64,000 nucleotides of DNA, taken from positions 34,500-98,499 of the forward strand of contig NZ_QWGL01000011.1 of NCBI RefSeq assembly GCF_003435375.1. Reading direction: 5' to 3'. Positions 61,500 to 64,000 of the stretch are shown here, in pieces. This stretch comes from Clostridium sp. AM34-11AC. Its GTDB lineage: Bacteria > Bacillota > Clostridia > Lachnospirales > Lachnospiraceae. The notes under the pieces are model-generated. The model had not been told where the DNA came from. It saw nothing but the letters and a program-made list of their open reading frames with translations, and made no database searches. The stretch's first letter is position 1. Every line of letters begins with the position of its first letter. The position numbers and the translations under genes are program-made.

Positions 61500-61879
61500 A
61501 ATCACAATTCTCCTTTCAAATTTCGATTTCCTGTTCCGTCATTTTTATTGTATCACAATTCCGAGAGCATGGAAATAGGCAGTTTTTTTGGCGGATTTCC
61601 TACCTTTCGGATATACGGGACGGGCGGTCATTTAGGTGTAGACTTAGGATAGTTCATCGATGAGCTGCACCTTGAAAACCAAATGACCGTCCGAAAAGGA
61701 ATACCCCGGCAGGGGAAGCACCGCAAGGAGCCAACTTCTGGACACTTTGCCCAGAGGTCACTTCGGGACAACTTGTCCCGAAGCTGTGGGGAGCGTGCCA
61801 ACGCCGGAACACGCCGCAGAAATGGGGCAGGAAGCCTTTTCGGGGAGAGCGGCAACGGAAAGCAAAATGGAGGAAACAC

Positions 61880-62293
61880 ATGAGAGAGAACCCATATAAA
61901 CGACTGCCGCCCATAGAGCGCAAGCAGGACAGTTCCCTTTACCGCATGACACCGGCACAGAGGAAACAGGCAAACGCCCTGATCCGCCGGGAGTGCTGTT
62001 GCTGTGAGGACGGCAACTGCATTGTCCTTGACGATGGGGACACCTGCACCTGCCCGCAGACGGTTTCTTTCTCGGTCTGCTGTAAGTGGTTCCGCTGGGC
62101 GGTTTTGCCGCTGGACGGGACGCTGGAAGCGGAGATTTTCCGGGATAAAGACTTGAAACGCTGTGCGGTCTGCGGCAGAGTGTTCGTCCCCAAATCCAAC
62201 CGGGCAAAATACTGCCCCGGCTGTGCCGCCAGAGTTCACAGGCGGCAGAAAACAGAAAGTGAACGGAAAAGGAGGTCTGCTGTGGACAGTTAG
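61880..62293 (+). CDS. Cysteine-rich VLP domain protein
   Basis: 137 residues with CCCCEDGNCIVLDDGDTCTC, CPQTVSFSVCCKWFRWAVLP (the VLP motif) and a C-terminal zinc-ribbon-like CAVCGRVFVPKSNRAKYC, PGCAARVHRR. This family is found almost only on conjugative and mobilizable elements of Firmicutes, usually just before the replication initiator. Role unknown, presumably nucleic-acid binding. GAGGAAAC precedes the ATG. Confidence 0.82.
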   Translation: MRENPYKRLPPIERKQDSSLYRMTPAQRKQANALIRRECCCCEDGNCIVLDDGDTCTCPQTVSFSVCCKWFRWAVLPLDGTLEAEIFRDKDLKRCAVCGRVFVPKSNRAKYCPGCAARVHRRQKTESERKRRSAVDS

Positions 62294-62404
62294 GAGTGAA
62301 AAAAGCCTTGATTTATCAGGCTTTGCAAGCCCCAAAACGGGGCAGGTGGTATAAAGTATCGCCCGCCCCGGAAAACGGGCTTCTAACTGTCCACAAAACA
62401 CACT

Positions 62405-62800
62405 ATGACAAACACGATTTATATTCATCAACCGGAGAAATCGGTCAGCTTCACCCGGCTCCCGAATTTTCTCTTTGAAGCCCCCACATTCAAACCCCTG
62501 TCCAACGAAGCAAAGGTACTGTATGCCTTTATCCTGCGCCGAACAGACCTGTCCCGGAAAAACGGCTGGGCAGATGAATACGGGCGCATTTACCTCTACT
62601 ATCCCATCAACGAGGTGGTAGAGCTACTCCACTGCGGACGGCAGAAAGCGGTCAACACCCTGCGGGAGCTGCAATACGCCGGACTGGTGGAAATCCAGAA
62701 GCAGGGCTGTGGAAAACCCAACCGTATTTACCCAAAATCCTACGAAGCGGTTCCAAACACCGACTTCAAGAAATCCGGTTATGGAACGCCGGAGGACTGA
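62405..62800 (+). CDS. Replication initiator protein A (RepA_N-like), short form
   Basis: 131 residues matching the N-terminal DNA-binding domain of RepA_N initiators: IYIHQPEKSVSFTRLPNFLF, EAPTFKPLSNEAKVLYAFIL, YYPINEVVELLHCGRQKAVN, TLRELQYAGLVEIQKQGCGK. A TGA follows TPED; the sequence after it still looks like initiator coding sequence in part (NPLEVRKSDG just downstream). The full protein may therefore once have been longer and been cut by a nonsense change, or the short form may be functional. The ribosome binding site is weak. Confidence 0.75.
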   Translation: MTNTIYIHQPEKSVSFTRLPNFLFEAPTFKPLSNEAKVLYAFILRRTDLSRKNGWADEYGRIYLYYPINEVVELLHCGRQKAVNTLRELQYAGLVEIQKQGCGKPNRIYPKSYEAVPNTDFKKSGYGTPED

Positions 62801-62983
62801 AAACCGCACCCCACAAGTACGATAATCAATCCTCTTGAAGTACGAAAATCGGACGGTATATAGAAATACAGAGATAAAAATATTGATTTATATTCTATCC
62901 ATTCCCTTCCTATCCGAGATATTTTCTGCGGGATTTTCCTGTGGAAAAGTCCCGGAAAGGAACGGAATGGGGAAAGGAGCAGA

Positions 62984-63928
62984 ATGGCACAACACGCAAT
63001 TTTGCGGTTTGAGAAACACAAGGGCAACCCGGCAAAGCCGCTGGAAGCCCATCACGAACGGCAGAAAGAGCAATACGCCAGCAACCCCGACATTGACACC
63101 AGCCGGAGCAAATACAACTTCCATATCGTCAAGCCGGAGGGCAGGTACTATCATTTTATTCAAAACCGTATCGAACAGGTCGGTTGCCGTACAAGGAAAG
63201 ACAGCACCCGGTTTGTCGATACGCTCATTACCGCCAGCCCAGAGTTTTTTAAGAAGAAGTCGCCAAAGGAGATACAAGCGTTTTTCCAGAGGGCGGCAGA
63301 CTTCCTCATCGGGCGGGTAGGCAGGGAAAATATCGTGTCAGCCGTGGTACACATGGACGAGAAAACACCCCACCTGCATTTGGTCTTTGTCCCTCTGACA
63401 GAGGACAACCGCTTGTGTGCAAAGGAGATTATCGGGAACAGAGCCAACCTCACAAAATGGCAGGACGATTTTCACGCTTATATGGTGGAGAAATATCCCG
63501 ACTTGGAGCGTGGGGAAAGTGCCAGCAAGACAGGCAGGAAGCATATCCCCACCCGTCTGTTCAAGCAGGCGGTCAATCTCTCCAAACAGGCAAGAGCCAT
63601 TGAAGCCACGCTTGACGATATTACCCCGTTCAACGCCGGAAAGAAGAAAGAGGAAGCCCTCTCCCTGCTGAAAAAGTGGTTTCCGCAGATGGAGAACTTC
63701 TCCGGCCAGCTCAAAAAATACAAGGTCACAATCAATGACCTGTTAGCGGAAAACGAAAAGCTGGAAGCAAGGGCAAAAGCCAGTGAAAAAGGCAAGATGA
63801 AAGATACGATGGAACGGGCAAAGCTGAAAAGCGAACTGGACAATTTACAGCGGCTGGTTGACCGTATCCCGCCGGATATACTGGCGGAACTGAAACGGCA
63901 GAAGCGGCAGCATGGAAAGGAAAGGTGA
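62984..63928 (+). CDS. MobV family relaxase (Pre/Mob)
   Basis: 314 residues. The N-terminal relaxase domain carries the MobV metal motif HMDEKTPHLHLVFVPLT (HxDExxPHxH) and NRANLTKWQDDFHAYMVEKY. The C-terminal third is a coiled coil (LLAENEKLEARAKASEKGKM onward). It should nick the oriT and lead the strand into a recipient using a helper's transfer apparatus. GGAAAGGAGC precedes the ATG. The remaining 72 bases of the window contain no complete feature. Confidence 0.93.
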   Translation: MAQHAILRFEKHKGNPAKPLEAHHERQKEQYASNPDIDTSRSKYNFHIVKPEGRYYHFIQNRIEQVGCRTRKDSTRFVDTLITASPEFFKKKSPKEIQAFFQRAADFLIGRVGRENIVSAVVHMDEKTPHLHLVFVPLTEDNRLCAKEIIGNRANLTKWQDDFHAYMVEKYPDLERGESASKTGRKHIPTRLFKQAVNLSKQARAIEATLDDITPFNAGKKKEEALSLLKKWFPQMENFSGQLKKYKVTINDLLAENEKLEARAKASEKGKMKDTMERAKLKSELDNLQRLVDRIPPDILAELKRQKRQHGKER

Positions 63929-64000
63929 TTTTATAAGTACCACTATCAGATACAAAAAGGATGAAGTGCTATACTAACGTTGTAACAGTAGTGGCTAATA

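Larger units (their letters stand above)
59183..64000. mobile_element. Integrative mobilizable element (MobV/RepA type), running past the window
   Basis: The left end is CAGTTTACAAGGAACTACAC (59189-59208), identical to the end of the deleted copy at 25731, preceded by TTAGGT where the other has TTAAGT. Contents in order: hairpin, oriT, cargo gene, XRE repressor, second cargo gene, Cys-rich VLP protein, RepA-like initiator, MobV relaxase. The integrase and right end should lie beyond 64,000. A palindrome, CTTCGGGACAA/TTGTCCCGAAG, lies near 61766-61787 in the 370-base gap before the VLP gene. Confidence 0.85.

Noticed and set aside
61628..62431. Long minus-strand frame opposite the Cys-rich VLP gene
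   Set aside because: It is Arg/Pro/Cys-rich shadow sequence; the plus-strand frame has the VLP and zinc-ribbon motifs and a ribosome binding site.

Overview
The window reads as a chromosome segment of a moderately GC-rich, anaerobic, gut-type Firmicute, most likely Lachnospiraceae. This is inferred from strong AGGAGG ribosome binding sites, near-consensus sigma-A promoters, TPP riboswitches over thiamine genes, a flagellin lysine methylase, ferredoxin-fused aldo/keto reductases and a MobV-type mobilizable element. No rRNA, tRNA or CRISPR array was seen.

Left part (1-19.2 kb): the end of a DAHP synthase, a cupin, a MATE exporter, a SpoU-type RNA methyltransferase coupled to a beta-helix lipoprotein, L-lactate dehydrogenase, a frameshifted DUF3877 gene, an Fe-S aldo/keto reductase divergent from a TetR regulator, an AEC transporter, a GNAT acetyltransferase, integral membrane proteins, an AlbA_2/Schlafen-type ATPase-HTH protein, and a MarR-controlled heterodimeric ABC exporter.

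Accessory zone (19.2-28.4 kb): AT-rich, with a methyltransferase and a run of small membrane or lipoproteins, several truncated. A broken aldo/keto reductase here is interrupted by a 1.25 kb internally deleted copy of a mobilizable element. The MerR regulator gene of that reductase and its operator are still intact.

Middle part (28.5-54.3 kb): FliB, an AAA-ATPase/nuclease-like protein, Ogt, an MFS transporter, and then the thiamine loci. A TPP riboswitch heads a left-reading thiE-thiD-tenA-thiZXY operon. Divergent from it is a phosphonate-type ABC transporter whose leader (40.0-40.2 kb) folds like the pyrimidine-sensing half of a TPP aptamer but has no recognisable pyrophosphate-sensing half. 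A second RNA of this kind lies at 51.2 kb, downstream of a canonical TPP riboswitch and upstream of thiW-thiM. Together they look like a TPP-variant riboswitch class tied to thiamine-precursor uptake, and this is the most interesting item in the window. Between the two thiamine loci sits a sigma factor / small two-TM protein / membrane protein / PrsW-protease operon, followed by a second two-TM protein and a large SLH-anchored surface protein, which looks like a membrane-to-sigma signalling cascade.

Right part (51.6-64 kb): dinB, a second MATE exporter, a hybrid sensor kinase translationally linked to a solute-binding protein whose 5' end is cut off by an integrative mobilizable element. That element (59.18 kb to beyond the window) carries a pMV158-like oriT, immunity-like cargo, an XRE repressor, a Cys-rich VLP protein, a RepA-type initiator and a MobV relaxase. 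The oriT, the left-end non-coding region and the repressor tail recur in the deleted copy at 25.7-27.0 kb.

A 210-230 bp hairpin repeat occurs three times (11.0, 28.2 and 34.2 kb), with conserved islands and stems that differ between copies yet stay self-complementary. A structured terminator pair (12.2 and 13.9 kb) shows the same behaviour.
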